Part shown: positions 1 through 5,585 of the stretch, in pieces
How positions within the stretch are numbered: position 1 is the first letter of the stretch
How the letters are laid out: each line of letters opens with the position of its first letter
Assembly: GCA_013696065.1 (NCBI GenBank)
Contig: JACCZJ010000363.1
Span: 1 to 7,588 of the forward strand
From: Nocardioidaceae bacterium
GTDB lineage: Bacteria > Actinomycetota > Actinomycetes > Propionibacteriales > Nocardioidaceae
DNA length: 7,588 nucleotides
Reading direction: 5' to 3'
Position numbers and translations under genes: made by a program
Notes under the pieces: model-generated
Told to the model about the DNA's origin: nothing
Database searches by the model: none
Seen by the model: only the letters and a program-made list of their open reading frames with translations

Positions 1-14
1 CAACAGGAGTAGTG

Positions 15-215
15 ATGGTGCAAGGCACCGTTAAGTGGTTCAACGCCGACAAGGGCTACGGTTTCATCGCCGTGGAAGGCCAAGACGACGTTTTTGTCCA
101 CTGGTCCAAGATTCAGTCAGATGGCTACAAGACCCTCGAGGACGGCCAAGTCGTTTCCTTCGAGGTAGTCGACGGCCCCAAGGGTCGCGAGGCCCACGAG
201 GTCAAGGTCGGCTAA
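15..215 (+). CDS. cspA: Cold shock protein (CspA family)
   Basis: This is a 66-residue single-domain cold shock protein, a small OB-fold that binds single-stranded RNA and DNA and acts as an RNA chaperone in the cytoplasm. The N-terminus MVQGTVKWFN, the RNP1 motif KGYGFI (residues 13-18) and the RNP2 motif VFVHW (26-30) are all visible, and the length is typical of the family. Position 30 is Trp, where many family members have Phe. ATG at 15 is chosen because AGGAG (5-9) lies 5 nt upstream and the protein then begins like its relatives. GTG at 12 and GTG at 18 are in-frame alternatives; GTG 18 would have an 8-nt spacer. Its promoter lies outside the window. The gene is closed by the hairpin at 236-269, so it is probably transcribed separately from groEL. 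The family is certain; which csp paralogue it is cannot be told from this window. Confidence 0.95.
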   Translation: MVQGTVKWFNADKGYGFIAVEGQDDVFVHWSKIQSDGYKTLEDGQVVSFEVVDGPKGREAHEVKVG

Positions 216-235
216 TTAGCTGATCATGACAGACT

Positions 236-269
236 AAAGCGGCCTGATCCTCGGGGATCGGGCCGCTTT
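236..269 (+). terminator. Hairpin terminator of the cold shock gene
   Basis: A 15-bp stem (236-250 with 255-269, one T-G wobble at 245/260) closes on a TCGG tetraloop 20 nt after the csp stop codon. The stem is GC-rich and begins with AAA and ends with TTT, but no long T run follows, as is common in high-GC actinobacteria. Because of the A/T ends it could also work for transcripts entering from the right. Confidence 0.8.
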
Positions 270-296
270 GCTGTCTGTACGGCGAAGCGGGGTGGC

Positions 297-336
297 TGAC
301 TGGATTGTGGTCGTCTGGGCAACCACAATCCAATCA
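297..336. repeat. Long inverted repeat between csp and groEL
   Basis: Two 11-bp arms (301-311, TGGATTGTGGT, and 322-332) are perfect reverse complements around a 10-nt spacer. After one mismatch (300/333) three further pairs extend the symmetry to 297-336. No T run follows on either strand, so it does not look like a terminator. It sits 28 bp past the csp terminator and about 70 bp before the groEL CIRCE region. It could be an operator for a dimeric regulator, a structured RNA or a remnant of a small mobile repeat; none of these can be decided from one copy. Confidence 0.7.
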
Positions 337-402
337 CGTATTGGCAGCCGCCTGTTTCGGCGTTGATGGGCCGGCCCGCCGCCGTACACATGCCGCGCGG
401 CG

Positions 403-429
403 CTTGCACTCGCAGGTGTCGAGTGCTAA
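403..429 (+). promoter_or_regulatory. CIRCE operator 1 (HrcA site)
   Basis: Compared with the CIRCE consensus (TTAGCACTC, 9-nt spacer, GAGTGCTAA), the right arm at 421-429 matches 9 of 9 and the left arm at 403-411 (CTTGCACTC) matches 7 of 9, with the exact 9-nt spacing. CIRCE is bound by the repressor HrcA and confers heat-shock control on groE-type operons. The site overlaps the likely -35 and -10 elements, so HrcA binding here should block RNA polymerase directly. Confidence 0.93.
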
Positions 430-432
430 AAA
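404..432 (+). promoter_or_regulatory. Probable vegetative-type groEL promoter inside CIRCE 1
   Basis: TTGCAC (404-409) resembles a -35 element, and 17 nt later TAAAAA (427-432) gives a fair -10 element. The two mismatches of the CIRCE 1 left arm are what create the TTGCAC hexamer, suggesting a compromise between operator and promoter. Transcription would start near 440, inside the second CIRCE, leaving a leader of roughly 145 nt before the groEL start codon. The start point is inferred from spacing only. Confidence 0.55.
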
Positions 433-436
433 TGAG

Positions 437-463
437 TTAGCACTCTCGACGTGAGAGTGACAA
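437..463 (+). promoter_or_regulatory. CIRCE operator 2 (HrcA site)
   Basis: A second CIRCE follows 7 nt after the first. Its left arm TTAGCACTC (437-445) matches the consensus 9 of 9 and its right arm GAGTGACAA (455-463) matches 7 of 9, again with a 9-nt spacer. It covers the predicted transcription start region and the first transcribed bases. The perfect arms of the two sites (421-429 and 437-445) also face each other as an inverted repeat with a 7-nt spacer. Confidence 0.9.
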
Positions 464-584
464 GCGGTTGGCCTGATGAGGGCTTGGTTTGCTGCGGGAA
501 GGGTCCGCGGCGGAGCTGAGTTCGTCCGTCGCGGGCGTCATACCAACCGGACCATCAGACCTCAAACGCGGAGGACTCGCGTAC

Positions 585-2213
585 ATGCCCAAGATTATTG
601 CTTTCAACGAGGAAGCTCGTCGCGGCCTCGAGCGTGGAATGAACACGCTCGCGGACGCTGTCAAGGTGACGCTCGGCCCCAAGGGTCGCAACGTTGTTCT
701 CGAGAAGAAGTGGGGCGCACCGACGATTACCAACGACGGTGTCTCCATTGCCAAGGAAATCGAGCTCGAAGATCCGTACGAGAAGATCGGCGCCGAGCTC
801 GTCAAAGAAGTAGCCAAGAAGACCGACGATGTGGCCGGTGACGGCACCACGACGGCGACCGTGTTGGCCCAGGCGATGGTTCGTGAAGGTCTGCGCAACG
901 TCGCAGCCGGCGCCAACCCGATGGGCCTGAAGCGCGGCATCGAGCAGGCCGTCGAGGCCGTCAGCGAGCAGCTGCTGTCGATGGCAAAAGACGTCGAGAC
1001 CAAGGAGCAGATCGCTTCGACCGCCTCGATCTCCGCAGCTGACCCCCAGGTGGGCGAGATCATCGCCGAGGCCATGGACAAGGTCGGCAAGGAAGGCGTC
1101 ATCACCGTTGAGGAGAGCAACACCTTCGGCCTCGAGCTCGAGCTCACCGAGGGCATGCGCTTCGACAAGGGCTACATCTCTCCGTACTTCGTCACTGACG
1201 CAGAGCGCATGGAGGCCGTCCTCGACGACCCCTACGTGCTCGTCGTCAACTCCAAGATCGCGGCTGTCAAGGATATGTTGCCGGTGCTGGAGAAGATCAT
1301 GCAGTCCGGCAAGTCGCTGCTGATCCTTTCGGAGGACGTCGAGGGTGAAGCTCTCGCGACGCTCGTCGTCAACAAGATCCGCGGCACCTTCAAGTCCGTA
1401 GCCGTCAAGGCTCCTGGGTTCGGTGACCGTCGCAAGGCCATGCTGCAAGACATCGCCATCCTGACCGGTGGCCAGGTCATCAGCGAAGAGGTCGGCCTCA
1501 AGCTCGAGTCCGCCGGGCTGGAGCTGCTCGGTCAGGCCCGCAAGGTCGTCGTCACCAAGGACGAGACGACCATCGTCGAGGGCTCCGGTGACACCGACCA
1601 GATCGCTGGCCGCGTCAACCAAATCCGCGCCGAGATCGACAAGTCCGACTCCGACTACGACCGTGAGAAGCTGCAGGAGCGTCTGGCCAAGCTGGCCGGC
1701 GGTGTTGCGGTCATCAAGGTTGGCGCTGCCACCGAAGTGGAGCTCAAGGAGCGCAAGCACCGCATCGAAGACGCAGTCCGCAACGCCAAGGCTGCCGTCG
1801 AAGAGGGCATCGTCGCCGGTGGTGGCGTCGCTCTCGTCCAGGCGGCTGCCACTGCGTTCGAGAAGCTCGACCTCGAGGGCGACGAGGCGACTGGCGCAGC
1901 CATCGTCAAGTCGGCCGTCGAGGCCCCGCTCAAGCAGATCGCGATCAACGCCGGCATGGAGGGTGGAGTTGTCGCCGAAAAGGTACGCCACCTCGACGCC
2001 GGCCACGGTCTGGACGCCGCAACGGGCGAGTATGTCGACATGATCGCCACCGGCATCATCGACCCAGCTAAGGTGACCCGCTCTGCCCTGCAGAACGCCG
2101 CCTCGATCGCTGCGTTGTTCCTCACCACCGAAGCTGTCGTCGCCGACAAGCCCGAGAAGGTCGGCGCCGGTGCTCCCGGCGGTGCGCCTGATATGGGTGG
2201 CATGGACTTCTAG
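585..2213 (+). CDS. groL: 60-kDa chaperonin GroEL (GroEL2 type, no adjacent groES)
   Basis: This encodes a 542-residue chaperonin that forms the double-ring ATP-driven folding chamber in the cytosol and works with the GroES lid. The whole family pattern is present: LGPKGRNVVL (30-39), the ATPase loop DDVAGDGTTTATV with Asp86, the apical segment around VITVEES, the GGGVAL stretch before the C-terminal third, and a short Gly/Met tail ending GGMDF. The length matches GroEL, and tandem TAG stops close the gene. ATG 585 is chosen because GGAGGA (570-575) lies 9 nt upstream and the protein then begins MPKIIAFNEEARRG; the reading frame stays open to about 489 but that part is the untranslated leader. 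No groES flanks it, as is usual for the second actinobacterial chaperonin, so GroES must come from elsewhere in the genome. Regulation by HrcA is indicated by the two CIRCE sites upstream. Confidence 0.98.
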   Translation: MPKIIAFNEEARRGLERGMNTLADAVKVTLGPKGRNVVLEKKWGAPTITNDGVSIAKEIELEDPYEKIGAELVKEVAKKTDDVAGDGTTTATVLAQAMVREGLRNVAAGANPMGLKRGIEQAVEAVSEQLLSMAKDVETKEQIASTASISAADPQVGEIIAEAMDKVGKEGVITVEESNTFGLELELTEGMRFDKGYISPYFVTDAERMEAVLDDPYVLVVNSKIAAVKDMLPVLEKIMQSGKSLLILSEDVEGEALATLVVNKIRGTFKSVAVKAPGFGDRRKAMLQDIAILTGGQVISEEVGLKLESAGLELLGQARKVVVTKDETTIVEGSGDTDQIAGRVNQIRAEIDKSDSDYDREKLQERLAKLAGGVAVIKVGAATEVELKERKHRIEDAVRNAKAAVEEGIVAGGGVALVQAAATAFEKLDLEGDEATGAAIVKSAVEAPLKQIAINAGMEGGVVAEKVRHLDAGHGLDAATGEYVDMIATGIIDPAKVTRSALQNAASIAALFLTTEAVVADKPEKVGAGAPGGAPDMGGMDF

Positions 2214-2254
2214 TAGAGTCCGAGCCATCGCCCGACGGCCACAACGCAACAAGA

Positions 2255-2303
2255 GACAAGCGAAGAAGCCCCGACCACGCGCTGGTCGGGGCTTCTTCTT
2301 GTC
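2255..2303 (+). terminator. Strong intrinsic terminator of groEL
   Basis: A perfect 16-bp stem (2262-2277 with 2283-2298) with a 5-nt loop lies 48 nt past the groEL stop. It is extended by five more pairs (2255-2259 with 2299-2303) after a 2-nt bulge. The descending arm runs into a T-rich stretch (CTTCTTCTTGTC). It indicates that groEL is transcribed alone. Confidence 0.92.
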
Positions 2304-2441
2304 TGAGGTGACCTTGGCTTCTCGTCTGAGCTCACGCGCCAGGGGCGTGTCGCCTGCGGGCTGATCCACCAGGCGACCGGACCGGGCTAGGTCGCTCTGC
2401 CTGTCTTGATTGTGTTCTGGAGAGCCAAGGAGGTGACTTCG
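2304..2441. other. Structured intergenic stretch between groEL and DUF3072 gene
   Basis: No recognisable gene starts or ends within these 138 bases, but they contain hairpins. GTCGCCTG (2349-2356) is a perfect 8-bp complement of 2370-2377, and CTGGAG (2417-2422) pairs with CTCCAG (2450-2455) around a nested GTGAC/GTCAC pair (2433-2437 with 2444-2448). Read on the minus strand these structures lie just 3' of the DUF3072 gene and could help end its transcript, although no clear T run is present. Read on the plus strand they surround an ideal ribosome binding site at 2427-2436. Confidence 0.45.
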
Positions 2442-2543
2442 ATGTCACACTCCAGCCGTGTCTACTGGCTGGGCGGTGATCCCGAGTCGGGGTCGTCTTG
2501 CGAGAGGCGAGGAGACTTGGCGCGCAGCTCGTCGATCAGCTGA
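2442..2543 (+). CDS. Possible 33-aa small protein with ideal ribosome binding site
   Basis: ATG 2442 is preceded by AAGGAGGTGA (2427-2436), a nearly full anti-16S complement, with 8 nt between the GGAGG core and the start codon. The frame encodes 33 residues beginning MSHSSRVYWLGGDPESG and ends at TGA 2541. The peptide has one Cys, no signal peptide and no membrane segment, and I do not recognise it. Most of it lies opposite the 3' end of the DUF3072 gene, so much of its sequence is constrained by, or simply a by-product of, the other strand. The SD lies in a small hairpin that could limit access. No promoter is evident. It may be a chance motif, a leader peptide or the start of a decayed gene. 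Confidence 0.25.
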   Translation: MSHSSRVYWLGGDPESGSSCERRGDLARSSSIS

Positions 2544-2719
2544 GAGGCTTGCGCCTTCGTCACGTCGCGAGGCACCTCCGCCCCACTGTCGGTGGCGAGG
2601 GTTTCCAAGTAGGAGAGCTGGGCGGGAGTGGCGGGCTCATCACCCGTTGCCCAGTCCTCGGGGTCCTTCTGGAGGCCGTCTCCGGCGGGTGGCGTCGTCA
2701 TGCCATGCGGCGTACCCAC
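2462..2719 (-). CDS. DUF3072 domain-containing protein
   Basis: This 85-residue soluble protein matches the pattern I know for actinobacterial DUF3072: a core KDPEDWATGDEPATPAQLSYLETLA (written here in part; residues 18-42), then EVPRDVTKAQASQLIDEL (about 48-65), a SAP-like helix-turn-helix end, and a polar Pro/Ser-rich tail. The function of the family is not known to me. Start GTG 2719 is chosen because a perfect AGGAGG (2732-2727 on the minus strand) sits 7 nt upstream; ATG 2701 is in frame but has no SD. It lies 56 bp downstream of the 138-aa gene on the same strand, so the two may be co-transcribed. There is no signal peptide or membrane segment. Confidence 0.85.
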   Translation of the reverse strand: MGTPHGMTTPPAGDGLQKDPEDWATGDEPATPAQLSYLETLATDSGAEVPRDVTKAQASQLIDELRAKSPRLSQDDPDSGSPPSQ

Positions 2720-2775
2720 GACCGGCCCTCCTACACCTCAACCGCGCCGTCGGTCAACGGCGTCGCGTCGGATGC

Positions 2776-3192
2776 CTAGGGCTCCCACGAGTCGATGGTG
2801 ACGCCCCTGATGGTTCCTGCACCAGGCGATCCCTCGGGGTCGAGGAACAAGTCGACGCTCCACCACTGCAGACAGCTCTCCGTGGCCGCAGACACCGGCT
2901 GGATGCTGATTTGTCGCAATTCCTCGAGCGTCGGTGGCGCAGCGGTGATGACCGCGCTGACGCAAGGCCCATGCGGCCTGGTCGAAAGCCGGAAGAGCCT
3001 GCGGCTGGATGGGTGGTCCCTGACCTCGTTTGCCAGCAGTTCGAGCGCGGACATCCGGCCCATCGCAGCGCGGAACCCCCTCAGTGGCAACTGCCATTGG
3101 GCCGGATCCACCAGGGCATCCGTGGCTAGAGAGGCGCGCAGGCGGTCGCCCAGGCCCAGGTGGACGGTCGACGCAAACGGCAGCGCGGACAA
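2776..3192 (-). CDS. Conserved-looking hypothetical protein, 138 aa
   Basis: I cannot name this protein, but its composition is that of a real one: balanced residues, the segment MSALELLANEVRDHPSSRRLF, a central VSAVITAAPPTLEELRQISI stretch, and an aromatic C-terminus QWWSVDLFLDP...GVTIDSWEP. The frames overlapping it on either strand are Ser/Arg-rich and look like shadows. It appears cytosolic, without signal peptide or membrane helix. The start is weak: TTG 3192 is the only candidate that keeps the whole frame, it has no SD, and an in-frame stop lies 12 codons upstream (3226-3228). GTG 3111 is an alternative that would lose 27 residues. The true N-terminus may be shorter, or a frameshift may have removed it. 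It precedes the DUF3072 gene by 56 bp. Confidence 0.62.
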   Translation of the reverse strand: MSALPFASTVHLGLGDRLRASLATDALVDPAQWQLPLRGFRAAMGRMSALELLANEVRDHPSSRRLFRLSTRPHGPCVSAVITAAPPTLEELRQISIQPVSAATESCLQWWSVDLFLDPEGSPGAGTIRGVTIDSWEP

Positions 3193-3505
3193 GGACGCTG
3201 CGTCAGGGGAAAGAGCGAAGTCGATTCAGATCTGTCGTCACGGCGTCTGGTCGTGTTGCCTACGCATGTGAGGTGCTGCGCTCCAATGGAGACTCGAAGT
3301 CACCAGGCGACTTCAAGTTTCCACCCCAGCCCTCCGATCCCATCGGTTTGTCGCTGGTCTCCTGAGCCGAGGGTCGGGTGGGTGCCGACCGGGAAGAACC
3401 GGCGACGCCCGTGAACCGCGGAGGGCACCTGCGCGTGTATCAGGCACAGGGTTTCCGGACTCCTGCCGGGTGAGACCCACGACCGCACGGAGGTGCACCA
3501 TTAAG
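3193..3505. other. Divergent intergenic region with several inverted repeats
   Basis: This region of about 310 bases separates the minus-strand 138-aa gene from the plus-strand AMIN-like gene. I see no gene, tRNA or recognised riboswitch in it. It holds CTCCA/TGGAG around one base (3281-3291) and, just after it, GAAGTC/GACTTC with a 7-nt loop (3296-3301 with 3309-3314, extendable to 3293-3317 with one mismatch). Further on, GGTGCC/GGCACC (3381-3386 with 3424-3429) encloses a small CCGG/CCGG hairpin (3389-3402). Promoters for both flanking genes should be here, but no convincing -35/-10 pair stands out. Confidence 0.5.
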
Positions 3506-4021
3506 ATGTCGTTCAAACTGGTGATTGCAGCCGCCACAGCATTGCTGAGCACTGCCGCAACCGCTTCCGCTCCGGCAAGCCACGCCCGACCGGTGTGGGA
3601 CACCTCCCCCGTGCATGTGACCCGCGATGTGTCGCCCCAGCCGAAGGTGGTCGACCTGCGCGTCGGTGAGCACCGGAACTTCGACCGCGTGGTCATCGAC
3701 CTCGACGGACGAGTCCCCGGCTACACCGTGAGATACGTCCGCGAGTTGACGTATGACGGCTCGGGCGACGCCGTGCCCCTGCGAGGCCGCAAGTTCATCT
3801 CGGTCGGCCTATTCCCGGCCCGGGCCCACAATGGCCGCGGCGACAGCGTCTACGAGGGACCCAGGCTCAGGCAATATCGGATGCCGGCCCTGCGAGGCGT
3901 CGCGTTCACCGGGGACTTCGAGGGCCAGGTGTCGTTCGGGTTGGCGCTGCGCCACCGAACGGACTTCCGCGTCTTTGTGCTCCACGCACCCAACCGGATC
4001 GTCATCGACGTCAGACACTGA
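3506..4021 (+). CDS. Secreted AMIN-like domain protein
   Basis: This encodes a 171-residue exported protein. The N-terminus MSFKLVIAAATALLSTAATA is a signal peptide with one Lys and a hydrophobic core; cleavage is likely after ASA (residue 22) or SHA (27), and no lipobox Cys is present. The mature part is a single domain (about 47-171) containing VVDLRVGEHRNFDRVVIDLDG, a tyrosine-rich strand, and ending in RIVIDVRH. This is the pattern of the AMIN-like family of small secreted actinobacterial proteins; AMIN domains of other proteins target envelope enzymes to the cell wall, but no partner is known to me for this stand-alone form. ATG 3506 is chosen because it starts the signal peptide; GGAGGT (3489-3494) is 11 nt upstream, slightly far. 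An upstream in-frame extension to 3470 is possible but unlikely. The gene ends in a good terminator. Confidence 0.85.
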   Translation: MSFKLVIAAATALLSTAATASAPASHARPVWDTSPVHVTRDVSPQPKVVDLRVGEHRNFDRVVIDLDGRVPGYTVRYVRELTYDGSGDAVPLRGRKFISVGLFPARAHNGRGDSVYEGPRLRQYRMPALRGVAFTGDFEGQVSFGLALRHRTDFRVFVLHAPNRIVIDVRH

Positions 4022-4037
4022 GCGCAGATCAAGCGGA

Positions 4038-4076
4038 CGTGGCTTCGACTGTCAAGGGTCGGGGCCACGCTTCTTT
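4038..4076 (+). terminator. Terminator of the AMIN-like gene
   Basis: A 13-bp stem (4038-4050 with 4057-4069, including three G-T wobbles) with a 6-nt loop starts 16 nt after the stop codon and is followed by CTTCTTT. It is the expected shape for an intrinsic terminator and separates this gene from the convergent M20 gene. Confidence 0.75.
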
Positions 4077-4105
4077 GCTCGTACGGCGACCAAGCCATAC
4101 AGTGG

Positions 4106-4129
4106 CGCAGCGCTCCGGGTTCCGCTGCG
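4106..4129 (-). terminator. Possible weak terminator of the M20 gene
   Basis: CGCAGCG (4106-4112) pairs perfectly with 4123-4129 around a 10-nt loop, about 20 nt beyond the end of the M20 gene on the minus strand. No T run follows, so termination is possible but not secure. The opposing terminator at 4038-4076 could also act on this transcript. Confidence 0.35.
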
Positions 4130-4146
4130 TGGCGGTGGCGGTGGCG
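4129..4146. repeat. Three tandem GTGGCG hexamers
   Basis: The unit GTGGCG occurs three times without interruption immediately downstream of the M20 stop codon, outside any coding region. It is a short GC-rich microsatellite that may vary in copy number by slippage; no function is apparent. Confidence 0.8.
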
Positions 4147-4149
4147 GAC

Positions 4150-5430
4150 CTAGGAAGTAGTTCCGCAGGACCGGACGGCCATCAGGGCGTAGACCCTGGC
4201 ACATGCGGACACGTCGTCCAGACGGACTTGCTCGTCGACCGTGTGTGCGTGGCGAAAACTCCCTGGCCCGTACTGGAGAGTGGGGATTCCCACCGCCGCG
4301 TAGTGCCGCAGGTCCGAGCCGTATGGCCCACCGAAGGGACTCGGGGCCGTCCCCGTAACGTCATTGACCGCCCGACGAACCTGCTCCAACAACTCATGGC
4401 CGTCCGGCAGCGAGCCCGGTGCGAACATCCCACCCGGCCACGACACCGTCACAGGATGCTCGCGCAGCCAAGGGTCATCGGCGCAGGCCGCGGCGACGGC
4501 ATTCTCGAAAGTGTGGATCGCATCGGGGAGCAACTCGTCGATGCGCACGCCGTATCGACCTGTGGCAACCAGTCGGTCTGGAACAGTGCTGGCCCAGTCA
4601 CCGGACGACACCGTGCCGATCGACAACGGCCAAGCTAGATCGAGATGCTCGAAGAGCGGCGGCACGTCGATGTTGCGACGAGCCTCTAGGTCTCGAAGGG
4701 CCCGGTGAATCAGCGCGAACTTGTCGATGGCACTGACGCCAATGGTGCGGGTCGAGCCGTGAGCCGCCAGGCCGGGCACCTCGAGTTGGAATGTCAAGGC
4801 GCCCGCGCATGCCGTGATGATGGTGTCTGAGGTTGGCTCGGCGTTGATGCAGGCGTCGGCGCGGTGACCTCGTCGCAGGGTCGCGTAGGCCCCGAATCCG
4901 CCGTCTTCCTCGCCGCTGACGGTATGGATGGCCAATGGCCGAGCCAGTGACACGCCCGAGCGTCGTACGGCTGCGGCGGCCGCGATGCTGGCGACGACGC
5001 CGCCCTTCATGTCGCAGGTACCGCGACCCCAAGCTCGGCCTTCGCCGTCTATGAACACGGCAAACGGATCACGGTTGTCCCACAGGTTGAGGTCGCCCGG
5101 GGGCACGACGTCGGTGTGTCCGTAGAGGGCCAAGGCGGGAGTCTCGCCGGTCTCCGAGCCAAGAACCGCAACGCAGCCGAGAGCACTGTCGCGGTCGACC
5201 TCCATGCCTGGGAAATCGGGCTGCCGCTGAGCCTCGGCGATGTCGATCTCCCAGCAGTCGACATCGAGACCCAAGTCACGAAGGCGGTCCGCACACCACA
5301 GCTGAGCCTCGCGTTCCTCCGAGGCGCCGTCGACCGAGGCGATAGCCACGAGCTCAACCAGATCGCGGACGATCTCCGCGTGGTCGACGGCGTCAAGGAC
5401 GGCCACCTCGGTGGCTGTCAAGTCGGGCAT
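4150..5430 (-). CDS. M20 family metallopeptidase (ArgE/DapE/ACY1-like)
   Basis: This 426-residue protein belongs to the di-zinc M20 amidohydrolases, which hydrolyse N-acyl or peptide bonds of amino-acid derivatives in the cytoplasm. Visible metal and catalytic residues are His105 and Asp107 in YGHTDVVPPG, bridging Asp140 in RGTCDMKGG, Glu174 (general base) and Glu175 in SGEEDGG, Glu198 in NAEPT, and His396 in HAHTVDE. The lid/dimerisation domain is inserted after about residue 205 and carries the conserved AAHGS (His224). Length is normal and all ligands are intact, so the enzyme should be active. The substrate cannot be read from sequence; acetylornithine deacetylase, succinyl-diaminopimelate desuccinylase-like and carboxypeptidase roles all fit. 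ATG 5430 is preferred by protein length, although no good SD precedes it; a TTG at 5508 would add 26 residues of poor quality. It lies 155 bp downstream of the thiamine-binding gene on the same strand. Confidence 0.92.
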   Translation of the reverse strand: MPDLTATEVAVLDAVDHAEIVRDLVELVAIASVDGASEEREAQLWCADRLRDLGLDVDCWEIDIAEAQRQPDFPGMEVDRDSALGCVAVLGSETGETPALALYGHTDVVPPGDLNLWDNRDPFAVFIDGEGRAWGRGTCDMKGGVVASIAAAAAVRRSGVSLARPLAIHTVSGEEDGGFGAYATLRRGHRADACINAEPTSDTIITACAGALTFQLEVPGLAAHGSTRTIGVSAIDKFALIHRALRDLEARRNIDVPPLFEHLDLAWPLSIGTVSSGDWASTVPDRLVATGRYGVRIDELLPDAIHTFENAVAAACADDPWLREHPVTVSWPGGMFAPGSLPDGHELLEQVRRAVNDVTGTAPSPFGGPYGSDLRHYAAVGIPTLQYGPGSFRHAHTVDEQVRLDDVSACARVYALMAVRSCGTTS

Positions 5431-5436
5431 GCCCTG

Positions 5437-5442
5437 ACTATG
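5437..5442 (-). promoter_or_regulatory. Possible -10 element of a leaderless M20 transcript
   Basis: On the minus strand CATAGT lies 6 nt before ATG 5430, which has no Shine-Dalgarno sequence. That spacing would put transcription start at or next to the start codon. The hexamer matches TATAGT except at the first base, and no -35 element is evident, so this is a tentative call. Confidence 0.3.
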
Positions 5443-5585
5443 GCATGGCAGCGGGATTACTCCACGCCCGTCGGTCGGCGGTGTCACCGGGTCGGCGATT
5501 TGGAACAAGATGATGCTGACATCCGCCTCGGGCTCATGGGGTCAGCGAGGGGCGCCTCGGCCGGGGGTTTGCCAGGGTGGGTCCG

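Noticed and set aside
224..409. 61-codon minus-strand frame after csp
   Set aside because: It runs across the csp terminator and the inverted repeat, with no SD or recognisable protein features.
489..584. N-terminal extension of GroEL
   Set aside because: The added residues do not match GroEL, ATG 585 has a good SD, and this stretch falls in the leader after the CIRCE sites.
555..2369. 604-codon open frame on the minus strand covering all of groEL
   Set aside because: It lies opposite an unmistakable GroEL gene, is rich in Asp/Leu/Gly/Val runs that mirror GroEL codons, and has no SD or known domain; long antisense frames are expected opposite high-GC genes.
2458..3271. Plus-strand frames of 223 and 158 codons opposite the DUF3072 and 138-aa genes
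   Set aside because: Their products are Arg/Ser/Pro-rich without domains, and the minus-strand genes show better protein character (and, for DUF3072, a perfect SD).
3361..3480. Cobalamin or c-di-AMP riboswitch on either strand
   Set aside because: A minus-strand CAGGAGACCAGC resembles part of a B12 box, but the rest of the conserved cobalamin core is missing; the c-di-AMP core motifs are also absent.
5431..5508. 26-residue N-terminal extension of the M20 protein from TTG 5508
   Set aside because: The extension does not resemble the family, TTG 5508 has no SD, and the protein from ATG 5430 already has normal length.
5546..5559. Hairpin CGAGG/CCTCG between the thiamine-binding and M20 genes as a terminator
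   Set aside because: Only 5 bp with a 4-nt loop and no T run; too weak to call in GC-rich DNA.
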